The notes under the pieces are model-generated. The model was not told the origin of the DNA. It did no database searches and was given only the letters and a program-made list of their open reading frames with translations. From contig DEHY01000010.1 of the NCBI GenBank assembly GCA_002352185.1, positions 532-5,857 of the forward strand: a DNA stretch of 5,326 nt, written 5' to 3'. This stretch comes from Competibacteraceae bacterium UBA2788. Lineage in GTDB: Bacteria > Pseudomonadota > Gammaproteobacteria > Competibacterales > Competibacteraceae. The translations under genes and the position numbers were made by a program. Shown piece after piece: positions 1-5,326 of the stretch; position 1 is the stretch's first letter; the number at the start of each line of letters is the position of its first letter.

Positions 1-28
1 TATGCCGAGTGAGGGGCCGTCGGGCATT

Positions 29-49
29 CCCCCCTTTGGCAAAGGGGGG
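29..49. repeat. Strong palindrome downstream of aspS (possible hairpin or interspersed repeat unit)
   Basis: A perfect 9-bp stem, CCCCCCTTT (29-37) with AAAGGGGGG (41-49), encloses a GGC loop. On the plus strand it is followed by TT and a run of seven G (52-58). It begins 14 bases after the aspS stop codon on the minus strand, so the hairpin would form at the 3' end of the aspS transcript and could stabilise it or slow polymerase. There is no T tract on either strand, so it is not a standard intrinsic terminator. The C6-TTTG-CAAA-G6 layout resembles intergenic palindromic elements that recur in many bacterial genomes, but copy number cannot be seen here. Confidence 0.6.
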
Positions 50-62
50 TTGGGGGGGATTC

Positions 63-1832
63 TCAGGGCACACGGCGCAGGCGGATATTGAGATCGCGCA
101 ACTGCGCTTCAGTCACCGGCGCAGGGGCCTGCGTCAACAGACACGCGGCGCTCTGGGTTTTGGGGAAGGCGATCACATCCCGGATTGACTGCGCGCCCGT
201 CATCAGCATCACCAGCCGATCCAGCCCGAACGCCAGCCCGCCGTGGGGCGGACAACCGTATTTGAGCGCATCCAGCAGAAAGCCGAACTTGGCCCGCGCC
301 TCGTCGGGATCAATGCCCAGCAACTCGAACACGGCGCTTTGCATCTCCGGGCGATGGATACGCACCGAGCCGCCGCCCACTTCGGTGCCGTTCAGCACCA
401 TGTCATAGGCCCGCGACAGGCACTGTTCGGGATTGGCGCGCATTTCGGCGGGATCGTCGGTGCGCGGCGCGGTGAAGGGATGGTGCAGCGCGTTCCAGCG
501 TTGCTCCTTGCCATCCCACTCGAACATCGGGAAATTGACCACCCACAGCGGCGCCCATTCGCCATGCACCAGACCGAGATCGTGGCCGAGTCTGATCCGC
601 AGCGCGCCCAGGGCATCGTTGACCACTTTGGCCGAATCGGCGCCGAAAAAGATCAGATCGCCGTTTTCCGCGCCGGTGCGGGTGAGAATTTTCGCCAGCA
701 CCTCGTCGTTCAGGAATTTGACTATCGGCGCTTGCAGACCGTCGCGTCCGCTGCTGACGTTGTTGACCTTGATGTAGGCCAGACCTTTGGCGCCGTAGCG
801 GCCGACGAACTCGGTATAACCGTCAATCTCGCGCCGGGTCAGCTTGCCGCCCTCCGGCACCCGCAACGCCGCGACCCGTCCATGCGGGTCCTGGGCCGCC
901 GCCGCAAACACCTTGAAATCCACCTCCACCATCAGATCGGATAATTCGGTCAGTTCCAGCGGGATGCGCAAATCCGGCTTGTCGGAACCGTAACGCTGCA
1001 TCGCCGTTTCGTAGGGCATCCGGGGAAACGGGTCCGGCAATTCGACCGCCAGCACCTCCCTGAACATCTGGCGGATCATGGCTTCCATCAGATCGGTGAT
1101 CTGCGGTTCATCCAGAAACGAGGTCTCGATATCGATCTGCGTGAATTCCGGCTGGCGGTCGGCGCGCAAATCCTCATCACGGAAGCAGCGCACGATTTGA
1201 TAGTAGCGATCCATCCCGGCCATCATCAGCAATTGCTTGAACAACTGCGGCGACTGCGGCAGGGCGAAGAAGCTGCCGGGATGAGTGCGGCTGGGCACCA
1301 GATAGTCGCGCGCGCCTTCCGGGGTGGCCTTGGTCAGCATCGGCGTTTCGATGTCCAGAAATCCGTGCTGCTCCAGAAAGTGGCGCAGGGCGCTGACCAC
1401 CCGGGTGCGCAGCCGCAGCCGCTCCTGCATCACCGGTCGGCGCAGATCGAGATAGCGGTAGCGCAGCCGCACTTCCTCGGAGGTGTCATCGTCGTCCAGT
1501 TGGAACGGCAGCGGCTCGGAACGGTTGAGGATCTCGATCTCGCGGGCCAGCACTTCCATCGCGCCGGTGGGAAGGTTGGGATTCTCGGTGCCTGCGGGGC
1601 GGCGGCGCACCCGTCCGATCACGCGCAGCACAAATTCGTTGCGCACCCGCTCGGCGTTGGCGAAAGCGTCCGGCACATCGGGATCGATCACGACTTGCAC
1701 CAAACCCTCGCGGTCACGCAAGTCGATGAAAATAACGCCGCCATGATCACGGCGGCGGTGCGCCCAACCACAGAGGGTGACAGCCTGATCCAGCAGGCTC
1801 TCGGTGATCTGGCCGCAATAATGACTGCGCAT
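63..1832 (-). CDS. aspS: Aspartyl-tRNA synthetase, probably non-discriminating (Asp/Asn) type
   Basis: Class II aminoacyl-tRNA synthetase that charges tRNA(Asp) with aspartate in the cytoplasm, and here probably tRNA(Asn) too. The product is 589 aa, essentially the length of E. coli AspRS (590). Visible in order: an N-terminal OB-fold anticodon-binding domain (about 1-105, with [11 protein letters not shown] at 22-32); class II motif 1 near 151-170 ([20 protein letters not shown] region); the aspartate-pocket QSPQLFKQ (193-200); motif 2 with [14 protein letters not shown] (217-230); a bacterial GAD insertion domain (about 290-420); HHPFT (450-454); GGGSVRIH (486-493); and motif 3 GLDRL with Arg539 (536-540). 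All catalytic motifs are intact. The start is placed at 1832 because MRSHYCG matches the conserved AspRS N-terminus; an in-frame ATG at 1901 would add 23 residues with no family counterpart. The Shine-Dalgarno is weak (only ACGGAAACC about 10 bases upstream). His30 and Gly81 match the P. aeruginosa non-discriminating enzyme, where E. coli has Leu and Lys. Confidence 0.97.
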   Translation of the reverse strand: MRSHYCGQITESLLDQAVTLCGWAHRRRDHGGVIFIDLRDREGLVQVVIDPDVPDAFANAERVRNEFVLRVIGRVRRRPAGTENPNLPTGAMEVLAREIEILNRSEPLPFQLDDDDTSEEVRLRYRYLDLRRPVMQERLRLRTRVVSALRHFLEQHGFLDIETPMLTKATPEGARDYLVPSRTHPGSFFALPQSPQLFKQLLMMAGMDRYYQIVRCFRDEDLRADRQPEFTQIDIETSFLDEPQITDLMEAMIRQMFREVLAVELPDPFPRMPYETAMQRYGSDKPDLRIPLELTELSDLMVEVDFKVFAAAAQDPHGRVAALRVPEGGKLTRREIDGYTEFVGRYGAKGLAYIKVNNVSSGRDGLQAPIVKFLNDEVLAKILTRTGAENGDLIFFGADSAKVVNDALGALRIRLGHDLGLVHGEWAPLWVVNFPMFEWDGKEQRWNALHHPFTAPRTDDPAEMRANPEQCLSRAYDMVLNGTEVGGGSVRIHRPEMQSAVFELLGIDPDEARAKFGFLLDALKYGCPPHGGLAFGLDRLVMLMTGAQSIRDVIAFPKTQSAACLLTQAPAPVTEAQLRDLNIRLRRVP

Positions 1833-1880
1833 GGTTTCTGGTTTCCGTCTGGCAAAACTAGGGATAAAGGAGTGGCGGCA

Positions 1881-1894
1881 TCGGCCAAGGCCGA
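1881..1894. repeat. Inverted repeat TCGGCC-AA-GGCCGA in the aspS leader
   Basis: A perfect 6-bp inverted repeat with a two-base centre lies between the candidate aspS promoter and the aspS start. As RNA it could form a short hairpin (five pairs with a four-base loop). As DNA it could be an operator half-site pair. No T tract follows on the minus strand, so it is not a canonical terminator of the upstream channel gene. Its role is unknown. Confidence 0.45.
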
Positions 1895-1909
1895 CCGTCA
1901 AGGGCGGAA

Positions 1910-1938
1910 ATAGTACGAATTCAGCCCACTAGCCGCAA
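1910..1938 (-). promoter_or_regulatory. Candidate sigma70-type promoter for aspS
   Basis: On the minus strand TTGCGG (1938-1933) and TACTAT (1915-1910) are separated by exactly 17 bp. The -10 matches four of six consensus bases, and the -35 only the TTG core, so the call is weak. Transcription would start near 1903 and give a leader of about 70 bases before the aspS ATG at 1832. It lies just past the channel gene stop, in the only non-coding gap upstream of aspS, which makes the position sensible. Confidence 0.33.
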
Positions 1939-1959
1939 CCAGCGCTACGCACATCGCCC

Positions 1960-4900
1960 TCAATCCCGTCGCAGGCTTTTACGCAACGGGCCTTTCTTGA
2001 GATGCAGATCACGTTGCGGAAACGGAATGCTGATGCCCGCTTCCCGAAACCGATCCCAGAGGGTGAACATCACCTGGCTGCGGACCTTTACAAAGGAATG
2101 CCGCCCGATGTCCATGTGGTAGTAAATGCGAAAGTGAATTGCGGAATCGGCAAACTCCCACAACAGCACCTGCGGCGCAGGTTCCGTCAATACTGCGTCA
2201 TTGTCGGCCAGCACCTGCTCCACAATCGCCTGCGCCTGGTGCGGATCGGAGTCATAGCCGATGCCAATCGCCAGCATGATCCGCAGCACCTGATCACGAT
2301 GCGTCCAGTTGGTAAAGGCGCTGCCGACCACCTCGGCGTTGGGAATAATCACCGACTGATTGTCAAAAGTCTTCACCGTCAGCGAGCGCATCCCAATACC
2401 GACCACTTCGCCTTCGTATTCGCCGATCCGAACGATGTCGCCGCTGCGCAAGGGCCGCTCGACCAGCAACAGCAGGCCGCTGACGAAATTGTTGGCCAGG
2501 CTCTGCATGCCCAGCCCGATGCCCACGCCCACCGCGCCGGCAAACACCGCCAATGTGGTGAGATCAAGGCCGATAACGCGCAGGATGATCAGCAGGCCGC
2601 TCAGCACCACGGCATACTGCGTGAAAACCGACAGGCTGTGGCGCACCCCCAGATCGCTGACCTGTGAGAACACCCAGCGGTAGGTGATCGCCCGGCCCCA
2701 CTGGCCCAGCCAGATCACCACCAGCAGGATGGTCAGGGTAGCGACGATTCCCCACAGCGTGATCGCTGCGCCGCCAACGGTCAGCAGCGGCTGTTCCAGG
2801 AAATCCCAGATCGAGGCGAGTACTGCGGATTGGCCGGTCCAGCCGTAGGCCCGGAACAGCGCCACCCACGCGCCCACGAACAGCAGCAGATTCAGAATCC
2901 GGTGCAGGGGGGCGATGATGTCCTGAGTCCACAGCAGGCCGTAACCCGAATGGGCGACCGCGTAATTTTTCAGCGCCACCGCCAGATCGTTCAGCAGGCT
3001 GCGGATCAGGAGCCAGCCCACCAGCACGGCGATGAAGATCAGCAGATAACCGGCGACCATCCAGGCCAGCCGCAGATAGCCCAGCAGCCCCAGCACCGCC
3101 GCGCCCAGCAACGAAAGCGGCAGCAACAGGCTGAAAAATCGCAGAATCAGAAACCAGAAGCGATCCCCATACGATGCGCCGAGCCGTTCCATCACCAGGC
3201 GGCGGATCCGCAAGACCGGCACAAACGCCCAGAACCAGTACAGCATGAACAGGCGATCAAACACGACGACCACGGTGTCGGGCAAATCGCTCAGGTGGGC
3301 CAGAATCACCAGCGCGACCAGCAATCCGCCACTGACCAGCGTCCAGAACAGTTGCCGGTAAAGCGACCATTGTCGCTGCTCATCGGGCAGATGGGGCGAG
3401 GCCAGGATCAGCCAGGCCAGGCTGATGGGCAGCTTGATCCCCACCCATAACCCGCTCAGCGTCAGCAGAATGCTCAGCCCCGGCTGGGGGGCCTGAACCA
3501 GCCACAGCAGCGCCGTTATCGCGCTCGCCGCCCCTACGCCCAGCAGGTTCATCTGCGCCAGCAGCAGCGCATTGGCGGTTAGTTCGCGCAGGAAGCTGCC
3601 GCGCTGCTCCGCAGCGCGCTCGCCGAAGCGCCGCCACGCCCGCTGCAATGCGCGCCGCGTCGCCACCAGCAGCCAGAGCATCGCGCTTTCCAGCGCGACC
3701 AGCGCCAGCCAACGCAGCGCATCGGCAGCCAGCATCGCCTTAATGGCGGATTCGACGCTGAGGCGCACCTGATACCAAAGCACGCGCGGCACGGTGTACA
3801 GACCTTGCCAGAGTTGTCGCCAGGCTTCAGCCGTATCTGGATAGGGCTTACTGGTGAACAGATCCTGATGGACCCGCTCCCGGTAGTAACGATTCAGATC
3901 GGCGGTCACTGCATTGATCTGTTCCACCTGATCCTGAGCCTGGCTGGCGCGCTGGTTCAATTCGGCCAACAGTTGGCCGACCAGTTGCAGCTCTTCATCA
4001 CGCAGGCGCCGATTAACCCCGCTCAGGTTCTCACGCTTCTCGATCACCTGACGCTGCTGCTCGTACAGGGTATTTTTCTGTTGCAACAACTCTCCGTCGC
4101 GGCGTGCATCGTCGCGCAGCCTGCTGACGGTCTCGAGAGCCAGCCGCAATTGATCGGGATCGGCGTCGGTCTTCTGGAGCAGATCCTTGAGTCGCGCCAG
4201 AGTCGCGCTGGTTTCGGCCAGATGACGATCCAGGTTGATCAGGTTGATCCGTTCCTCGACCGTCTGGAGTTCAGTATCCAGCCGTTTCCAGGCTGCGACC
4301 GACAAGGCGCCGCGTTCCTGAGACAGTCGCCGCTTGAGGAGATTGGCTCGATCCTGCTGCGTCTTCAGCTCGTTTTGCAGACGACTGACCAGATCGGTCT
4401 GGGCGTCCTGGCGGGTTTGCTCCTGCCGCTGGCGGTAAATCCGCTCGACCCGCGTCTGCCACTGCTCCGCCAGATTCAGCCTCAGCCTGGCAATTTCGAC
4501 CTGGGCGTGCAGATTCGCCAGGTTGAGGATTTCCAGCTCCAGTTCAGTGCGCTGCTGAGCCAGCAGTTGATGGGCCTGCTCCAGTTGCGCCGCACGGTCG
4601 CTGGCGCCATCCGCCGCATCCTTGGCGGGGTTTTTCAACAGTTGTTCCCGGGTTTCCAGCTCACTGATGGTTTTCTGTAACTCCTTCACCCGACGGTCGG
4701 CGTTGTCCAGCTCCGTCAGAGCGCCTTCCTGGCGCAGCCGGGCCGATTTCAGATCCACTTGCGTCTGTTCCAGCATCGCTTCGTCGATCTGATCAATCGG
4801 CAAGGATTCCAGTTGCCAGGGCAGATCGGCAATTTGACTTTCCAGATTCCGGCGGGCGGCTGCAATCGTTTGCTGATCCTGGAGCAGCGCCTGCCGACGG

Positions 4901-5067
4901 TCGGATTGCTGATCGGCGACCTTGGCGGGATCGCTCGGCGCCACAACCGGCGTCGTTTGCGGAGTCTGGGCGTGGGCTGCCGGCCAGCCTGAGACCAGCG
5001 CCAGCATGAGGGCAAGGATGCCGGGCTGGATCACCAGTCGGCGCAGTCGAAAGGATTGGGGCATCAT
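1960..5067 (-). CDS. Large MscK/MscM-type mechanosensitive ion channel (MscS superfamily)
   Basis: Predicted inner-membrane channel that opens under membrane tension to release solutes on hypo-osmotic shock. Numbering is from the upstream ATG at 5115 (1051 aa); from the chosen ATG at 5067 it is 1035 aa, near E. coli MscK (1120) and MscM/YjeP (1107). Visible: a signal peptide at 17-49 with Arg-rich start, hydrophobic core and AHA|Q cleavage; a Gln/Leu/Arg-rich periplasmic coiled coil at about 65-415 (MscS_porin-like); roughly ten membrane segments between 463 and 848; then the MscS core with pore helix TM3 at 851-885 (GVGIGLGMQ, NNFVSG, ERPLRSGD), the beta domain with VIIPNAEV (922-929), and the alpha/beta vestibule ending GISIPFPQRDLHL, followed by a basic tail. 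The start at 5067 (ATGATG) gives a normal signal peptide, and a -10-like box overlaps the ATG at 5115; neither start has a clear Shine-Dalgarno. I cannot separate MscK from MscM by eye, so no symbol is given. Confidence 0.92.
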   Translation of the reverse strand: MMPQSFRLRRLVIQPGILALMLALVSGWPAAHAQTPQTTPVVAPSDPAKVADQQSDRRQALLQDQQTIAAARRNLESQIADLPWQLESLPIDQIDEAMLEQTQVDLKSARLRQEGALTELDNADRRVKELQKTISELETREQLLKNPAKDAADGASDRAAQLEQAHQLLAQQRTELELEILNLANLHAQVEIARLRLNLAEQWQTRVERIYRQRQEQTRQDAQTDLVSRLQNELKTQQDRANLLKRRLSQERGALSVAAWKRLDTELQTVEERINLINLDRHLAETSATLARLKDLLQKTDADPDQLRLALETVSRLRDDARRDGELLQQKNTLYEQQRQVIEKRENLSGVNRRLRDEELQLVGQLLAELNQRASQAQDQVEQINAVTADLNRYYRERVHQDLFTSKPYPDTAEAWRQLWQGLYTVPRVLWYQVRLSVESAIKAMLAADALRWLALVALESAMLWLLVATRRALQRAWRRFGERAAEQRGSFLRELTANALLLAQMNLLGVGAASAITALLWLVQAPQPGLSILLTLSGLWVGIKLPISLAWLILASPHLPDEQRQWSLYRQLFWTLVSGGLLVALVILAHLSDLPDTVVVVFDRLFMLYWFWAFVPVLRIRRLVMERLGASYGDRFWFLILRFFSLLLPLSLLGAAVLGLLGYLRLAWMVAGYLLIFIAVLVGWLLIRSLLNDLAVALKNYAVAHSGYGLLWTQDIIAPLHRILNLLLFVGAWVALFRAYGWTGQSAVLASIWDFLEQPLLTVGGAAITLWGIVATLTILLVVIWLGQWGRAITYRWVFSQVSDLGVRHSLSVFTQYAVVLSGLLIILRVIGLDLTTLAVFAGAVGVGIGLGMQSLANNFVSGLLLLVERPLRSGDIVRIGEYEGEVVGIGMRSLTVKTFDNQSVIIPNAEVVGSAFTNWTHRDQVLRIMLAIGIGYDSDPHQAQAIVEQVLADNDAVLTEPAPQVLLWEFADSAIHFRIYYHMDIGRHSFVKVRSQVMFTLWDRFREAGISIPFPQRDLHLKKGPLRKSLRRD

Positions 5068-5113
5068 GGGGAAGCAGGTTGGGGCGAACGTCGCCGAGGT
5101 CGGAAATGGGGCC

Positions 5114-5119
5114 ATTCTA
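5114..5119 (-). promoter_or_regulatory. Candidate extended -10 box for the mechanosensitive channel gene
   Basis: On the minus strand TGATAGAAT gives a TGn extension plus TAGAAT, five of six matches to TATAAT, in otherwise very GC-rich DNA. No good -35 is seen at 16-18 bp spacing, which is tolerated for extended -10 promoters. Transcription would begin near 5107, leaving a leader of about 40 bases before the ATG at 5067 and excluding the ATG at 5115, which overlaps the box. Inference from consensus matching only. Confidence 0.4.
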
Positions 5120-5236
5120 TCAGGCCGGCGGCGCGGATGACCGGAACCGGGCGATGCTGTGTTCCGGCTATCCGGCTTGCGCCAATCACGGGTCTAGCCA
5201 ACAATTGACCTGCAACCATCGCTGCTATCGCGCCGC

Positions 5237-5242
5237 AGGAGA
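5237..5242 (+). promoter_or_regulatory. Shine-Dalgarno of the MoxR-like gene
   Basis: AGGAGA lies ten bases before the ATG at 5253. It is the only strong ribosome binding site in the window, and it decides between the ATG at 5245 (two bases away, wrong frame, early stop) and the one at 5253. Confidence 0.75.
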
Positions 5243-5252
5243 ATATGTCCCC

Positions 5253-5326
5253 ATGTCCGACACCCGTTTTCGCGGCACCGACCGCTACGTCGCCACCGAC
5301 GACCTGATGATGGCGGTCAACGCCGC
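5253..5326 (+). CDS. Probable MoxR-family AAA+ ATPase, N-terminal fragment (cut by window edge)
   Basis: Only 24 complete codons are present, reading MSDTRFRGTDRYVATDDL and then MMAVNAA into the right edge. The pattern F-G-T-x-x-Y-V-A-T-D-D-L-x-x-A-V-N-A-A matches from memory the start of MoxR-like AAA+ ATPases, where it precedes a segment leading to a Walker A GEPGTGKT loop; that loop would lie just beyond the window. MoxR proteins act as cytoplasmic chaperone-like ATPases, usually encoded beside a von Willebrand factor A-domain partner. The start at 5253 is supported by AGGAGA at 5237-5242, ten bases upstream. An ATG at 5245 is in another frame, too close to the Shine-Dalgarno and reaches a stop at 5305. 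It is transcribed divergently from the channel gene. The fragment is too short to prove the family. Confidence 0.62.
   Translation, partial: MSDTRFRGTDRYVATDDLMMAVNA

Larger units (their letters stand above)
5068..5252. other. Divergent intergenic region between channel gene and MoxR-like gene
   Basis: This 185-bp gap carries the control regions of two divergent genes. Visible in it are the candidate extended -10 of the channel gene (5114-5119, minus), the Shine-Dalgarno of the MoxR-like gene (5237-5242), CCGG-rich short repeats including CCGGAACCGG (5141-5150) and a tandem pair TCCGGCTA/TCCGGCTT (5163-5178). No convincing plus-strand promoter was found; TTGACC at 5205-5210 lacks a matched -10. 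No RNA gene or extra coding region is evident. Confidence 0.6.

Noticed and set aside
29..49. Calling the palindrome after aspS an intrinsic terminator
   Set aside because: The stem is strong, but no T tract follows it on either strand, so it was kept as a repeat or hairpin instead.
243..944. Open frame of 233 codons on the plus strand opposite aspS
   Set aside because: It is antisense to highly conserved AspRS sequence, is rich in His, Gln, Arg and Ala, shows no domain and reflects GC-rich codon bias.
1833..1901. N-terminal extension of AspRS from the ATG at 1901
   Set aside because: The 23 added residues have no counterpart in AspRS proteins, while MRSHYCG at 1832 matches the conserved family start; the extra stretch also overlaps the inverted repeat and leader.
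1197..1913. Open frame of 238 codons on the plus strand opposite the 5' half of aspS
   Set aside because: His- and Gln-rich shadow translation with no recognisable motif, fully antisense to a confident gene.
2830..3450. Gln/His/Pro-rich open frame of 206 codons on the plus strand
   Set aside because: The composition is what the reverse complement of Leu/Val-rich membrane-helix codons yields; it is antisense to the channel's membrane segments.
2718..3670. Three minus-strand GCTGGTGG (E. coli Chi) octamers, at 2718-2725, 3018-3025 and 3663-3670
   Set aside because: All fall in Leu/Val-rich membrane-segment codons of the channel gene (CTG GTG G), so codon use explains them; Chi function in this host is unknown.
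3805..4680. Leu/Gln-rich open frame of 291 codons on the plus strand
   Set aside because: It is the mirror of the Gln/Leu coiled-coil coding region of the channel gene (CAG and CTG are near reverse complements), so the long frame and protein-like look are explained by the real gene.
5205..5233. TTGACC as a -35 for a plus-strand promoter of the MoxR-like gene
   Set aside because: At 17 bp spacing the -10 would be TCGCGC; the nearest AT-containing options have spacers of 12-15 bp, and transcription would start on top of the Shine-Dalgarno.

Overview
This window looks like chromosomal DNA from a GC-rich gammaproteobacterium-like organism (GC roughly 60% by eye). The taxonomic hint comes from the aspartyl-tRNA synthetase, whose N-terminus closely resembles the Pseudomonas type, and from a large MscK/MscM-type mechanosensitive channel, an architecture typical of Gram-negative bacteria. 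I see no mobile element, CRISPR array, tRNA, rRNA or clear horizontal-transfer signature.

Layout: positions 1-62 hold the region downstream of aspS, with a strong C6TTT-GGC-AAAG6 palindrome followed by a G7 run. Positions 63-1832 (minus) encode a complete AspRS of 589 aa. Positions 1833-1959 form a spacer with a candidate aspS promoter and a 14-bp inverted repeat. Positions 1960-5067 (minus; a frame-open alternative start lies at 5115) encode a very large inner-membrane mechanosensitive channel with a signal peptide, a long periplasmic coiled coil, about 11 membrane segments and a C-terminal MscS core. Positions 5068-5252 are a divergent intergenic region. From 5253 to the right edge (plus) lies the first 24 codons of a probable MoxR-family AAA+ ATPase, preceded by a good Shine-Dalgarno.

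Functionally these look like independent genes rather than one system: translation (AspRS), osmotic-shock protection (channel) and a chaperone-like ATPase whose partners would lie off the window. The two minus-strand genes run in the same direction, but their 127-bp spacer and a candidate promoter in it suggest that aspS can be transcribed separately.

The most informative sequence-level observation is that AspRS carries His30 and Gly81, residues that match the non-discriminating AspRS of Pseudomonas aeruginosa. This predicts that the host makes Asn-tRNA(Asn) through Asp-tRNA(Asn) and GatCAB. I did not find evidence for a new multi-gene system; most of the window is ordinary core-genome content.
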